NCBI GenBank assembly: GCA_963693365.1
Contig: CAVNZM010000003.1
Coordinates: forward strand, 14,818,001-14,882,000
Reading direction: 5' to 3'
DNA from: Amoebidium appalachense
Lineage: Eukaryota; Ichthyosporea
Length of the DNA: 64,000 nucleotides
The position numbers and the translations under genes are program-made. Below, in pieces: positions 18,698 through 49,620 of this stretch (within the stretch, counting starts at the first letter, position 1; each line of letters starts with the position of its first letter). The notes under the pieces are model-generated. The model was not told where the DNA came from. It worked only from the letters and a program-made list of their open reading frames with translations, and made no database searches.

Positions 18698-19235
18698 AAA
18701 TAGAAGCAACTAGAAGGCTAGTTTTACGGTTGAGCACGATGGTGTTTGCACATTTCTTCCCTCGTCTTCTCCTCTCTCTCTGCATACACACACTTTCCCT
18801 CACACAGAATCATGAATGTTTTTTCAGAGGCAGCCTCGCCCCCTCCCTTCCTTAATTCCGAACCCCCTTCCCCTCATCCTCCTCCCCCCCCCCCCCCCCC
18901 CCTCCCCCCGTTTCCCCCGTGTTGTTTACTTTCTTCTGCTCCTTTTCGTTGTTGTCATGGTGGGCAAGGAGGTAATGGGAAAAAAAAGAAAAAAAAACAC
19001 AACCCATATCCTTTCATTCAACATCCTTTCACATCCAGATGCCCTCGAAACGTAACGTAGAGATCGTTTTTTGTGCCTCAGGAATCTATAGTCTTCTGGT
19101 CTCGCTCACCCAGCCAATCATATATTCCAAGCCTGCTTCCACCTTCCTACTAAGCTTCAAAGGAGCGCATGCATTCACACAGATATACACACACATGTAC
19201 GGGCACACGCACACACACACATCCCACGTCCCCTC

Positions 19236-32720
<13,485 letters not shown>

Positions 32721-32761
32721 CAACCTTTCCCCCACATCGTTTGGAAGACCATCACATTAAA

Positions 32762-33964
32762 GAAACACATAAATGATCACACACTTAGGCAAGTATGTAT
32801 AGGCAGCCCCGCTCACACTCTGCCGATTATCAGCAGTGCACGGCAAACAGAGGAAGAGCCAATTTCGGACACTATGGGGGTTTCGACTGGAAATTTTAAA
32901 CCTAAGGACTCATCAGACCGGGTCCCCCTGCGTGCCGCAGATAACAGAGCCCTGAGTATTGGCCCATGGTTAAATACACTATGAGATGGATATTCTCGGC
33001 TGGTATACATATCATCACGCAATCACAAACAATAACAGTTAGAAAACTTGGCAATCATTAGTACATAGAAATAGACAGGAAAATGGATCCATATCCGGAT
33101 AGTATACATTCCAGATCGCATAATCGCAAAGAATAGCATTGGAACTCGCTTTTTAATCTTCGCCTTGTCTTTCTTCCTCGTCTTCTTCCTTCTCCTGCCC
33201 ATTGAATAATGTTGTGCATTCACTTTTTTCATGTCACACGAAACCACTCTGCAGGTACATAACTTTACATCTCTTATTTTTCCCCTCCTTTCTAAGTCCC
33301 CGTTTCGGTTGTTAACGGACTACGGTTTTTATCATCCCATCATAGTATATCTTAATATTATATAGTATATACATTAATATATTTTCGAAAGGCTACATAT
33401 ACGTGGTGCCCATACAAGTCCAACTGACGGTTTGAATCCCCGTGAAATCCCAGTATGTCCAACTAGTTATCACACACGCGATATATCTATACCGTTAACT
33501 AGGACGGGTGATATGTGACCGGGACTTTAGTATTTAGCCAAAAGCAGCCTCAAGAATAACCATTGGTACCAGTGGAACCATATGCATAAAGATCCTTATC
33601 CTTGATATTATCATAGTGTAGTGCCATTAGTGGCTATTTGACAGGTCTTATTGATAGCAGTGCTACCGTGACTTGTTTTGTGAGTCTAATTATCTTTTAG
33701 TGCGCAGTGTTGCTCCACTTCATATGCATAGCATCATGGCAGGACTAAAACTAATAATAAATACCATTTCGGCATTTCTCTCCTTTCTTGATATAGAGAT
33801 TGCGTTATTTCTACAGAGGAAAAGAGACGTGCATAAGTATAGGCCAAGCCAAACATATACTCTCTGACGTCATTATAACGTGACCAGATGTGTAACACTA
33901 AAAATGTTAATAAATGCCGCACTGTGTGCATACAACACGCTGTCATGGTTAAAGACCATGGCCA

Positions 33965-34021
<57 letters not shown>

Positions 34022-34310
34022 CCCCACCAACCCTTTTCCCCCTGAGGGGAAATACAACAACAACTTCGTTGCAACAACCAGCACCAAGAAAAAAAAAAAG
34101 AGAAGCGGAAATAAAAGAAAAAAGAAAAGAAAAAATCTCAGTGCCACGGATTTAGTTTACAATTTTTGAGAATATCACGCATTGGTTGGCCATGGAGGAA
34201 ACCCCCATTAAGAAAAAAACGACCCATAGATGTGAGCCCCACGTCCCACGTGCACACTCTAATGCCTATACATACCTCATGTGTAAACTTATCCTTGAAC
34301 AAAGGGTGGG
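32762..34310. other. No gene recognised
   Basis: AT-rich sequence with only short open frames. Two stretches around 33000-33030 and 33090-33140 share tatacat..atc-c-cataatc-caaa-aata and look like a diverged ~100-bp tandem repeat. A poly-C run lies at 33966-34019. Confidence 0.45.
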
Positions 34311-34313
34311 GGC

Positions 34314-34823
34314 GTGAAACATTGTATATGTAGCAGAAGGAAGGGACTGTCACAGGAAGGGACCATACATATACAATTGATTTCTCATTGTATATGTATA
34401 TGTAGCAGAAGGAAGGGACTGTCACAGGAATTCGAAGGGACTATATGTAGCAGAAGGAAGGGACTGTCACAGGAAGGGATTATACATATACAATTGATTT
34501 CTCATTGTATATGTATATGTAGCAGAAGGAAGGGACTGTCACAGGAAGGGACTATATGTAGCAGAAGGAAGGCCGGACTGTCACAGGAAGGGACTATACA
34601 TATACAATTGATTTCTCATTGTATATGTATATGTAGCAGAAGGAAGGGACTGTCACAGGAAGGGACTACTATGATATGTAGCAGAAGGAAGGGACTGTCA
34701 CAGGAAGGGACTATACATATACAATTGATTTCTCATTGTATATGTATATGACATTGTAGCAGAAGGAAGGGACTGTCACAGGAAGGGACTATATGTAGCA
34801 GAAGGAAGGGACTGTCACAGACT
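34314..34823. repeat. Compound minisatellite
   Basis: A core unit tatgtagcagaaggaaggga ctgtcacagg repeats eight to nine times. It is arranged in a higher-order pattern in which every second unit carries an extra block, tacaattgatttctcattg plus tatatgtatatg (higher-order period about 118 bases). The 145-codon frame through it is periodic (CSRRKGLSQEGTIHIQLISH) and only reflects the repeat. Confidence 0.9.
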
Positions 34824-35130
34824 GCGTACGGAGGCATAGAGGCAGCCCCGGCTGCTTTTTTGAAGCGCCTTCTGCCTGCACAATACCTCTGGCCTATGGG
34901 TATTTGTTCATGTTTACTTCGGAACTGGTACAACCGGTTACATATATGTGTTGGTGTTTGTGTTTGTGTAGTCAAGGTCAAATTTTTGTTTGCGTTTGTA
35001 TAGTTAGTGGTTATTAATAAATTTGTGTTCGTGTCTCTTTAATGTATGTTCTTTTTTTTTCGAACTTCCTGAATTCGAACTCACTTTTTGCATCCATTAC
35101 AAAGTTCGTGCATCCGGTCATACTCTCCCC

Positions 35131-35485
<355 letters not shown>

Positions 35486-35623
35486 TAATCACATGTACAC
35501 ACGTAAACGCATTAAAATTAATATTGGCACCCACCAGCTCAACCCAATTGAACCCTCGGGACCAGCACTGCACTCTAGAGATCTTCCCGAATGATGATAG
35601 TATACCGGATGATTTGTCATAAA

Positions 35624-36223
35624 CCCCACAGCACCATCACACCATATTTTAGACCCCCCCATGCATACACTAGGTAAAATTTGAGCACCGGGACCAAACA
35701 TTGACTGTTGAACACGTACAGTATATGCAATGTATTTTAACTAGAACATTGTCAACCCCCCCCCCCCCCCCCCCCCCCCCATATGTCAGTTTGTTCCCTC
35801 CTATACCCAGCGGTCTCCGTCGTACGGACCCGAACATGTGTATGCTTCGTACATCAACTGCTGGAGGGAGGGCAGGAGGGGCGGGGGCAGGGGGGAGGGG
35901 GGGAGGGATCATCGGAAGTCTGTGTGGAAGGTGCCCCCCTTAAGGGGGGGGGGGGGGGGGGGGAAGGGTATGCATTGGAGGGTTGGAACCAGGCCTGCTA
36001 TTAGGGAGGAGAGTTCGATATATCAAACCCGAAATTGTCACAAAAATACAAAAACCAGAGATCAAACTTCAGTATTTTTTTTACCCATCATCATGTGCGA
36101 GGGGGTCACAGCGGGGGGGTGTGTGTGTGCGTGTGTGTGTGTGTGTAGTGGTGGCGGTGGTGGTGGCGGTGGTGATTCGGGTGGTGGTGGGAGGGTGGGC
36201 GGGTGGGGGATGGGTGTGTGTGT

Positions 36224-36275
<52 letters not shown>

Positions 36276-37207
36276 TTGCGGCACCCACATTACAATGCGC
36301 ACCGAAACAGTGGTGAGACTTGCAAAAATTACAGCATTTTTTTTTGAGCCAGTGTGGGATATCAGCTTTTTTTGAGCCAGTTTGGGATATCAGCCTTTGA
36401 ACACTGAGTAACGAGAACCTACATGTTCTCGAATTGGTGGCACAAATATCGCTAAAGCACACGAATATCAGAATACACGAAAACGGTGTTTATTCAGTAT
36501 CAAACCTGAACGAAGACGGAACTTCCCTCCCCTTTTGGTACTCAGAAAACATATGATACAGAATGCATTCGAGATCTGTATATGTCCCGACACAACCTGT
36601 GTCCCTTTTGGCAGCATATGACTTTATTTATGTTCATTCAGTCTGAGAGCGCGCAATCATTCAACACAAACTCGCTGCTTACTCCAAAGTATTTCAATGT
36701 TTACACAAGTTTCATGATTTTTGACTCAAGCACTGGAGCATGATAACAATGCGGGGGGGAAAAAACATGTTATGTAGTACCCCACACCATAAATATGGGC
36801 TATGTGTTCGTGTGTGCATCCATTCATTCATTCCACAGGGACCCTTATTTAGACATAATATCTAAAAATGGCAAAAAAGCCCATATCTGTACTCAGGCAC
36901 AAACACAGAACACTAAACTAATATAATTACATGAATACTTATGTATGAATATATATGCCACAGTATATCGTCTGGTAATACCACCTTTTATACTTCTAAA
37001 AAGGGCACCAGGCCCCACCCGACACATTAAAGGGAGTTTCTCTACTAACTTGAATTCCGAATCGGGTCAGACCTGAAAGAGATGTGCGCTTTGTGATGGG
37101 CAAGATGCGCACATATTGGCCTGACCCGAAAAGGGGCCCTAAATCGGCCTTAAAGATACCCCCTTTAAAGATACCCCCTTTTCTCTACCGCACACAGAAA
37201 TCTTTTT
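35624..37207. other. No gene recognised
   Basis: Contains poly-C at 35757-35780, poly-G at 35945-35963 and 36239-36274 and a (GT)n/(GGT)n field at 36118-36238. The stretch 36420-37020 is plain AT-rich DNA without long frames. Around 37055-37132 there is an inverted pair, cgggtcagacctg and ggcctgacccg. Confidence 0.5.
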
Positions 37208-38152
37208 TTAAAGTCTCTTCCCAGCACGTGTGTTTGTCATCTGCACTGCCGCTCTCACAACACTCTCCCATGTGCTGGACCCATCAGACTTAAACTGAAG
37301 CTGGTAGTTGATCGTGCCACTACTTCCCTTGGACGGAATAGACCCCGTTAGCGTTTCGGTGGTTTTTTGGTGCCGCAGGGAATGATACCACTTGCTCTTC
37401 TGCCTATCAATGATGCCCCTAGGGAGAGAATCAATCGGCCATGAAACGCTTGCAAACTCGGGGGGAACCTCCCAGTTGTCATCTTCTGTTGTTTGCGACG
37501 CTTTGACAAAAACTACACGTTGGTTCGTAACAAAGAGACGCCCGGTACAGCTCGCCATAAGCTGCCCGTCGGTTCCGAGACGCAAGGAGCAATCATCTGC
37601 CGTATACACAATCTCTTCTCCCTCGTGTAAAACCAACCCGTTGTAGATTAGCTCTGCGCTGTCAAGCATTGGTGCCCCCGCAACATGTTCCAACAGTTGT
37701 GGTGTGGGGGGAGCCGACACAGCACGAGAACGGCGTGAATTGGGCGAGAGGCGGTCCATGAGCGATTGGTTGCGCCGCGGTGCAGCATATTCTGTTTGTC
37801 TCTTTGACACGTGTTTCTCATCGAGGGAGACGATGGCGCGCAGGCCAGGGGAGTGAATGGATTCTGGTCCGAGAGATGGGACCGAAGCGGAGAGGGATTC
37901 ATCGTTGGAAGAGTCAGAATGACGACGGCGAATGCGGGCCACATTTGCTGTATGGCTTACAGATGGTGAATCGAAAAAGTCATCGTATTTTTCTTCGCCA
38001 TCCTCGCGATGATGAAGGTCGCTGGTGGCGAATTGGCTGTCGTATAAGGGGTCGATGTCTTGTGTTTTGTATGGGGATTTGGGTGGTGGAAGGGAAAAGC
38101 ACTGCTGGGAGAGCATGGTGGCGTGTGTTCGGGATAGCACGTCCACAACCAT
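37208..38152 (-). CDS. Intronless protein with a C-terminal PH/GRAM-like domain
   Basis: A 314-residue uninterrupted frame. Residues 1-150 are Ser/Arg/Pro-rich and probably disordered, with phospho-site-like runs (RRRHSDSSNDESLSAS, SRRSRAVSAPPTP). Residues about 165-310 look folded: GLVLHEGEEIVYTADDCSLR, then CTGRLFVTNQRVVFVKAS, a Trp-containing loop, and INYQLQFKSDGSSTWESVVR near the end. A strand pair of the type G.l.lT..RvvFv followed by a terminal amphipathic helix is typical of GRAM and WBP2-like PH domains, which bind membranes or partner proteins. Assignment by motif only. The second ATG (12 codons in) is an alternative start. It is the only long unbroken frame of ordinary composition in this part of the window, which supports a real, complete gene. 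Confidence 0.65.
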   Translation of the reverse strand: MVVDVLSRTHATMLSQQCFSLPPPKSPYKTQDIDPLYDSQFATSDLHHREDGEEKYDDFFDSPSVSHTANVARIRRRHSDSSNDESLSASVPSLGPESIHSPGLRAIVSLDEKHVSKRQTEYAAPRRNQSLMDRLSPNSRRSRAVSAPPTPQLLEHVAGAPMLDSAELIYNGLVLHEGEEIVYTADDCSLRLGTDGQLMASCTGRLFVTNQRVVFVKASQTTEDDNWEVPPEFASVSWPIDSLPRGIIDRQKSKWYHSLRHQKTTETLTGSIPSKGSSGTINYQLQFKSDGSSTWESVVRAAVQMTNTRAGKRL

Positions 38153-40886
38153 CGTGAAGGTTTCTCAAAAGGCAGGGGAATGCAAGGGATAGTAGAAGGC
38201 TTAGATGCGAAAAGAGAACAAATGTTTTGGAGACAGCAAGTCCACTGGCAGACTGATGGGAAGGTTCGCAGCTCATGAAACGACAGTTAAACTGAAAACG
38301 AAACCTATACAGTTGTCCGTGTAAACGTTGGACGTGGTACGGGCAAGGGGTAAAAGCTGTGCTCGCAAACTATTCCTTTCGTGGTTCTACTAACTCTTGT
38401 TTGTGTCTTTCAGCACTGAAAAGGGTAAAAACAAACACAAGTTGACACTTAGACCATGTACATCTTGAACACTGCCGATGTTAAAAGGCGCCAAGACTCA
38501 GCGATGGTGATGAATGGAATGTGAGGCTCCTACCATCGAATCTATTGTAGGGGTTTATAATTATAATTGTTTTTTACTCTTCAAATTCAAATATAATAAT
38601 TTATAGACTAAACACTAACCAAGGGTTTGTGTTGGAAATGCAAGTTATTGGAAAAAAGCGAGTGAAAAAATGGTTTTTTATAAAATTGACGTTAGGTCGT
38701 ACATTTAGCAAACGAATTTCTCAAATTTGAATTCAAGTACAACTAGGCAAATGAAGCCTTGATGGAAACGCATGCAAATATAAAAATATGATATCTCGAA
38801 ACCCTAAAAATCAAAATTCTGTAACACTGGGCCAGATCTTTATGGATCCACGAATCCCGCAGGGTTCTCAGGGAATAAAGAAAAAGTATTGGGCATAAAT
38901 AAATAGATAAAGAATAAACATAAGACCGTTACTATGCCGGACACAATTATATGGCAAAAGAAAGCGAATCCAGGCACGGAACATCTATAAATTCCGGATA
39001 GAAAGCTGCTGGTCCGAGGCAAGGGGAAGGCGATCGATAATTCGCTGTGAGGCAGGTTGGAATGTAAGTGGAATCTAAGGAATGCACAGATGCCTCCCAA
39101 CGATAAATTATCATCTCTGCAGATAGCACCCCGTATAAACCATAATACTTGCATGCATCATAAAAAAATCTTAGCAAATTTACCCGGCATTTTATTTATT
39201 TTTCTATCATTTTAATGAAGTAATATTCGACGTTCAAGTAATTGAAAAGCACGCAAAAAATTGCTGGAGTTGTCTGGCAGATCTTATCTCACCGGCAAGC
39301 TCGGCAGTGCGTGCTGTGCGGCCCCGAGCACATGTAGGAAAAGTTTTCACGCACTCAAACAAAAAAAAAAAAAAAACTTCTTTGATCATATTTTTCGTTT
39401 CAACAGATCTCAGGCTCTCTGTAGATTTGTTCTAATGTTTCTGCTTGTATACTGTGCACCTACTTCCGAGATCACCGTGTACACATGGTCCATGGACAGG
39501 GGTATTGCGACTTGACTTCAAGTCGCGACTTGAAGTCACCAAGCACCTGACTTCAACCAAGTCAAGTCAAGCCATGAGGCCGGACATAGGAGTGACTTGG
39601 GGGGAGGGGGGCTTAGGGCGGAGAAGCATAGGAGGGTGGGTGGGAAGGGGTGGCGCAATGCCCGCCCGTGGCCCAGCCGTTTGGAGGATTTACTAAAAAT
39701 AGTTATCTTCCAAGTCGCGACTTGTAAGTCAAGTAAAGTCATCAAATTCAGCAAACAATTATAACTATAAGTCAAGTCAAGTCATTGAGGCTCTGCCGGG
39801 CCCGGCCCTGTTCATGGATCTACAGGCGTTAAAACAACACGTTTTCATTGGTCAAGCTAACCGTTCCAAAAATTGCCTACGTCACTGGCCCACAGCAGTT
39901 GATTGGGAACAATGTGCCGCATGTTCGCGAAGACAAACTCAGGCCGAGGTAAGAAATGTTTGCAACTAGATTGCTGCACGTTTCACCCAGTTGTGTGCAG
40001 CAGATTAGATATTGTTTCTTAAAATGCATGAAGAAATAATTACGCCCATGGGATCTAAAGGGAAATTCCTCACGCGCGAGTGAAAGATTTATTTTATCTA
40101 AAAAATCTAGCGGGAACTCCGAGTGACGTCAGTCACGACTCATCCAGGGTGTGAAATTCGTTTTTGGTTGCACTTTTAGTTCCGGCATGGATGGCCCTAC
40201 ATACTAATAGGGCCACCAACCTTTTTTTTTTCTTTTTCTTTCTTTTTTTTTTTTTTGAGCTTTGGCATTTTAGAATCACTCTTTGAGAAATTGCTGGACC
40301 TAACCTAGAGAGTTTTTTTTCTTTTGGCTGGATTTATTCGACGGAAAGATAGGCAAGTATGCACGGCATACTGAGAAGACAATAAAAAACTTCAAGGGAG
40401 ACTTTTCGGGGTTTCCTCAAGATGTTTTTCAGAGGGCCGTGCTCGTTGTAGTGACGTCACGAGACTCACGACTGGCCTTGTCCGCATAAGGAAATCAGGT
40501 TTGCGCAGTTACCTTATAAGGTTATTACTGAGCCTTATTCGGACGCAGATCTGAGCCACAAAACAGATTACATTCCAACGATCTAGATTCGAGCGCGGCA
40601 AATAGAACTACTCTGGCTCTGCAGCGAGTCTGTCGCGGCGAATCCAGGCTGACCTCGCGATCGATCGAGGGGGGAGGCAAAAAAACAAAAAAACAAAGAA
40701 AGACTTCGTGAGTCATTACTCATTACCCATCATAAGTTAGGTTGGACATCTATAATTAAAGAGCTTTTTCCTCCTTCGTGTTTAGCTTGTTAGACTTCCT
40801 TTAGTTTGGTTCTTTCTGTCGCCACCTTCCACGGTTTTGTTTCAAACTGCTGATGGTATTTTGACAGACACGCACAAGTTTTAGCA
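38153..40886. other. Mostly AT-rich non-coding; contains a palindromic element
   Basis: No gene recognised. Frames around 38840-39177 are short and lack known motifs. The interval holds the CAAGTC palindrome cluster (39510-39790) and T-rich runs (40220-40256). It presumably includes the promoters of the divergent genes at 38152 and 40887. A tandem of ttgacttcaagtcg-type words is described separately. Confidence 0.45.
39510..39790. repeat. Palindromic CAAGTC-rich element
   Basis: Centred on a perfect 24-bp palindrome at 39515-39538 (gacttcaagtcg and its complement). Related words (aagtcaagtcaag, aagtcgcgactt, gtcaagtcaagtc) recur to 39790 in both orientations and flank a G-rich ~110-base interior. 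This may be a small MITE or a self-complementary satellite relic. Confidence 0.6.
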
Positions 40887-45373
<4,487 letters not shown>

Positions 45374-45432
45374 AGAGGTTGGCCGGAAGGGTGGTGGTGG
45401 TGGTGGTGGTGGGGGGGGGGGGGGGGGGGGGG

Positions 45433-45471
<39 letters not shown>

Positions 45472-45584
45472 GGGCGGGGAGAAGAGAGAGAGACGGGGTG
45501 TGCTTGTGTGAGTGGGTGGTGACTGTGTGTGAATGATTTGTGAGTATGAGGGACACCACGTTAATTCAATGGGAAGGGGTGGGG

Positions 45585-45621
<37 letters not shown>

Positions 45622-45634
45622 TTTTGTATAGTGA

Positions 45635-45667
<33 letters not shown>

Positions 45668-46001
45668 TTACCTATGTCATGTTGCATGTCGTGGGCACAC
45701 AGACATATCGAACAACCACACACAGATACATAGAATACTCACACAGACACCACGCCCACAAGATCACAAGCAGACATCCACACGTGCAAAGTTCAGACCC
45801 CCCCCCCCCTTTCCCCTGCCGGATGTATTGGCACGGGAGGAGGAATATTGGGGGAAGAAGGATGTGTGAGAGAGGAGAGGGTGCTCGGGCGAAGGGAGGG
45901 GAGGTGGGGGTACTTTTGAGCAGGTAATAAACGGAAAGTTTTGGCTTCAAGGCACAAAAAAAAAAAGAAAAAACGAGAGCCACGCAAGCACATGTGCACA
46001 T

Positions 46002-46003
46002 AC

Positions 46004-46053
<50 letters not shown>

Positions 46054-46095
46054 CATGCAAGCGCACCCACCCACCCACCCACCCACCCACCCACC

Positions 46096-46176
<81 letters not shown>

Positions 46177-46999
46177 ACATTCATACACATACACACACAC
46201 TCACACAAATATGCTGGACACTCATACGTGCACACCGACACATCCTTATCACCCCCCCCCCCCCCCCCCCCCCCCGGCCCTCTTCTCCTCCCCCCTCCCC
46301 CAGCCCTCCGCCCTTCCCCCCCCCCCCCCCCTCCCCTCGCACATGGCCCCATACACATACCCACCCTCTCATTGTTCGCCACCGAACCAGAACATGCAAT
46401 TATGGGTTGGGTCGTTAAGGTGATCAACGTGAATCGGTTGGAAGGGAGGAAACGGGAGAGAGGTCGGGGGGGCTGTTTGAAAAGGAAACGTCGTAATGTC
46501 ATGTACAGAGGTTGAAGAATCAATGGCCTAATATATGTAAGATATCCTTTAATATCATGGTTAAGTATTCATGAATATATCACTGAATATGTTGCCCATC
46601 AATATCATTATAGTATATTCATTAAATCAGTATATGAAATGTTCATGGCCTAATGCAACCAAGTAACTATTATTTACGGTGTGCACGTACACATATACGT
46701 AGCAAAGATTTGCATGCGCATGGTCAACACACACACACGCACACAATTACACACACACATACACACACACACACACACACACTCTCTCTCTCTCTCTCTC
46801 CCTCTCTCCCCCTCTCTCTTCTCTGTCTCACGCGCGTTCGCGTGCGCGCACACACACACACTCACTCACACACACACACACACACACACATACGTGTGAA
46901 CACACATTCCCACTCACACACACGGGCACACACACACACATTCACACACACACACACACACACACACGGGCACACACACAATCCCACTCACACACACGG

Positions 47000-47057
<58 letters not shown>

Positions 47058-47110
47058 GTGTGAACACACAATCCCACTCACACACGGGCACACACACACA
47101 CACACACACA
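46002..47110. repeat. CA-rich microsatellites
   Basis: (AC)n at 46002-46050 and 46107-46170 separated by (CCCA)n at 46066-46105. Mixed CA arrays with a recurring cacacgggcacac / aatcccactcac unit lie at 46860-47110. A short frame at 46380-46515 ending NVMYRG has no convincing acceptor. Confidence 0.85.
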
Positions 47111-47111
47111 G

Positions 47112-48207
47112 GCACGTGCAATTACCCAATCACCTGTACCTTTGCCATCGCCGGCACCACCACCACTCGACAATGAATCACCTGGACTCTTAGGTACCCC
47201 CTTCCCCTTCCATCTCCCCACCCCAACCCCCGCCCCGCTCCCCCCCCCCAACCACACTCTGTTCCCCGAAATGGCAAACTTCCTCGATGATCCTCCCTCC
47301 TCTCCTACACTCCCGCTGCTCCCCACTCTTTTGCCCTCCTACTCACCCCATCCTCCCACCCCCTCCCCTTCCCCCCCTTCCCTCCCGCTTCCTCCCTCCC
47401 ACTGAGAGCCCGCCCCCCCCCTCCCCCCCCCCTTCCCCCCCCCCCCCCCCCCCCTCCCACCCCCTTTCCCCCTTCTTCCCTACTACTCAATCCCCCCTTC
47501 CCCCCCTTCTCCCCTCCTACTCATTCCCCCCCTTCTCCTCTCCCTCTCCCCCTCCCCCTGGCCCCCAAATATCCCAACACCACTGGTATAGCAGTTCGTG
47601 CGTGCGTGCCTGCGTGCGGTGTGGTGTGTGTGGTGTGTTGTGTGTAGTGTGTAACACTAAACAGATGCACAGATTGCCCATGCATGTGAACACACTTGCA
47701 TACTTCCACACAACCGGTACACACACACATGCATGCACACACACACACACACACACACACCTGTGTATGTATGCCCAACCAGACACCCGCGCTGACATCC
47801 ACTTCGATCTCCCCCCCCCCCCCCCCCCCCACACACACATCCTGCCCACCCCCCCACCCCGCCTCCACACACACACACACACACACATACCTACCATCCC
47901 ACCCCCGCCTCCACACACACACACACACACACATACCTACCATCCCAACCCCCCCTCCACCCACACAGAGATCCTCCAAGAAACGCCCCAAGACACTCAC
48001 GATCCCCCTGCACCACACGAGTCCCCCGACACCCCCAACATTTCCGACCTCGAAGCAGAAAGTTCGTCGCAAATCAAAGAGTTTTCTCGTGAATTCAAAG
48101 AGGTTGAACTGACTCCACCGGAACCGCCGGAACCAGCCACGTCTGATGATCCCCCAATACCTTCAGAAAATGGTTTCTACCCCCCTCCCCCCCCCCACCC
48201 TCCCCCC

Positions 48208-48241
<34 letters not shown>

Positions 48242-48255
48242 ACATGATCGACTGA
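47112..48255 (+). CDS. Proline/glutamate-rich protein, 3' exons only
   Basis: Two exons in matching phase: 47112-47193 ([20 protein letters not shown].., donor gtaccc) and 47969-48255 ([20 protein letters not shown], then [20 protein letters not shown] and a Pro-rich end), stop TGA at 48253. The central [12 protein letters not shown] piece could be a short helix; the rest is disordered. The composition resembles exons 3-4 of the 40,887 gene, so this may be its continuation or a related gene; upstream exons were not found. It converges tail-to-tail on the 48,346 gene with only about 90 bases between. Confidence 0.42.
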
Positions 48256-48345
48256 CTTTTTTAACACTCTCTGTTCAACCATGGAGCACGCAACACACTC
48301 TCCACCCGTTCAATTTGCATTTATTAAACGGTACTATGTTGCACC

Positions 48346-49620
48346 TTACAGAAAGCTGACAACACTGAATCTAGACAAGCGGTCATAGTCACGGGTGTCC
48401 GGCACCCGCTCTCTCCTCCAGCCTGTGTCATACAAGCTCCACACCAACCCAACCCCCCCGGGGGAATCTAGCCCAGTGGTCTCCCACCGGGCCTGCCCCG
48501 ATACACCCACACACACACTGCCGTCACGGCCGCCAATAGGGGATGGGGGAGTTTGTGGGGGCAAGGGGGATGTTGATAGACACGGTGGAGGTAGTATTGG
48601 GAACATCCCGGGGTATGCGATGAATGAGAGGGGCGGCGGTGCAGGGGCAAGTTTGCGCGGGCCGGTCCGCGGCGGTGGTGGTGGCGGCGGCGGAAGCTTT
48701 GCACACTCGTCTACGAACAATTTTACACACCCTTCTAATATGTTCGCTGCATGTTGCCGCACATACGTGTGACACACGGCACACACGAGCACGGCGGCCG
48801 GCTGTGCAAAGATGCGCGCACAGTGGCAGCACAGGCAGGCATGGAAGCGGAGGGGGAGGGCGGCGGCGGAGCAGGCCTGGGCGACACAGGGGGATGCGGG
48901 GCGCCGTCGGTTGCTGCATACTGGGCAGTATTCCAGGGCGGGGATGTACCAGTCGGAAAGGAGGCGGCGCAGGCGCCCGGCGACCATGTCTTCAAGGAAC
49001 TCCTCTGCTTTGCGGTAGTGTACACAGGCACAGGCGGGGTCAGCACAGTCGGGCACTGGGGCCGGAAAGCTGACGTGCCACAGCGCACATGTGGGGGAAT
49101 GAGGGGCTATCAAGTGCGCGGGATGGAGGGGGGAGGGGAGGTCGGAGAGACACGTGCAGGAGACTGACATGCCGGCCAGCAAAGGATAGACGGCGTTCCA
49201 GGCACGCAGCCGCTGGGCGTTGACAAAGCGGTTGGTGCGGCGGACAATGCGGAAGACACAGTGGTGGTCGTCGGGGCACGAGCTACAGCAGCCGGGGAGG
49301 CCCGGGGGAGCAGGCGAATGTGCTTCCACAGTGTTGAAACACGCAACACAGAGACGGGAAAAGTGTGTTGTCGGAAGAGTCAGGCAGTGGTCACAGCTAC
49401 AGACAAAACGGGCAAAGCCCGAGGCGTTCATCTTGCGCATGCGGGCATTGGGGATGCCGCAGGTACCGCACGCTTTCGAGGGTGCATCACTGTCACGCAG
49501 CCCCATACAACGCGTGCAGTCACATTCGTCAACAGGCAGGGGACATGGGAGGGACCGTTTTGGTTTCTTGGTTTTCATCCTGGCCTCATCTGGAGAAGAA
49601 AATGAGCGTACGAAGGCCAC
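48346..49620 (-). CDS. Intronless cysteine-rich putative zinc-binding protein
   Basis: A 424-residue frame with about 35 Cys and several His in pairs typical of zinc ligands: CPLPVDECDCTRC, CGTCGIPNARMRK, CSCDHCLTLPTTHFSRLCVA, CCSSCPDDHHC, CPVCSNRR, CLCCHC and CAVCHTYVRQH. The last ~110 residues are Pro-rich and disordered. Pairs alternate with longer spacers, suggesting three or more small zinc modules, but no named fold (RING, PHD, LIM) is matched. Sequence composition is more GC-rich than neighbouring introns, and the whole gene lacks introns, unlike GNL1 and the membrane-protein genes. An intronless, GC-biased gene could be a retrocopy or a transferred gene. Function unknown. Confidence 0.6.
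   Translation of the reverse strand: MAFVRSFSSPDEARMKTKKPKRSLPCPLPVDECDCTRCMGLRDSDAPSKACGTCGIPNARMRKMNASGFARFVCSCDHCLTLPTTHFSRLCVACFNTVEAHSPAPPGLPGCCSSCPDDHHCVFRIVRRTNRFVNAQRLRAWNAVYPLLAGMSVSCTCLSDLPSPLHPAHLIAPHSPTCALWHVSFPAPVPDCADPACACVHYRKAEEFLEDMVAGRLRRLLSDWYIPALEYCPVCSNRRRPASPCVAQACSAAALPLRFHACLCCHCARIFAQPAAVLVCAVCHTYVRQHAANILEGCVKLFVDECAKLPPPPPPPPRTGPRKLAPAPPPLSFIAYPGMFPILPPPCLSTSPLPPQTPPSPIGGRDGSVCVGVSGQARWETTGLDSPGGVGLVWSLYDTGWRRERVPDTRDYDRLSRFSVVSFL

Noticed and set aside
33425-33450. Another T-loop-like string (ggtttgaatcccc)
   Set aside because: No cloverleaf can be drawn with the preceding 70 bases.
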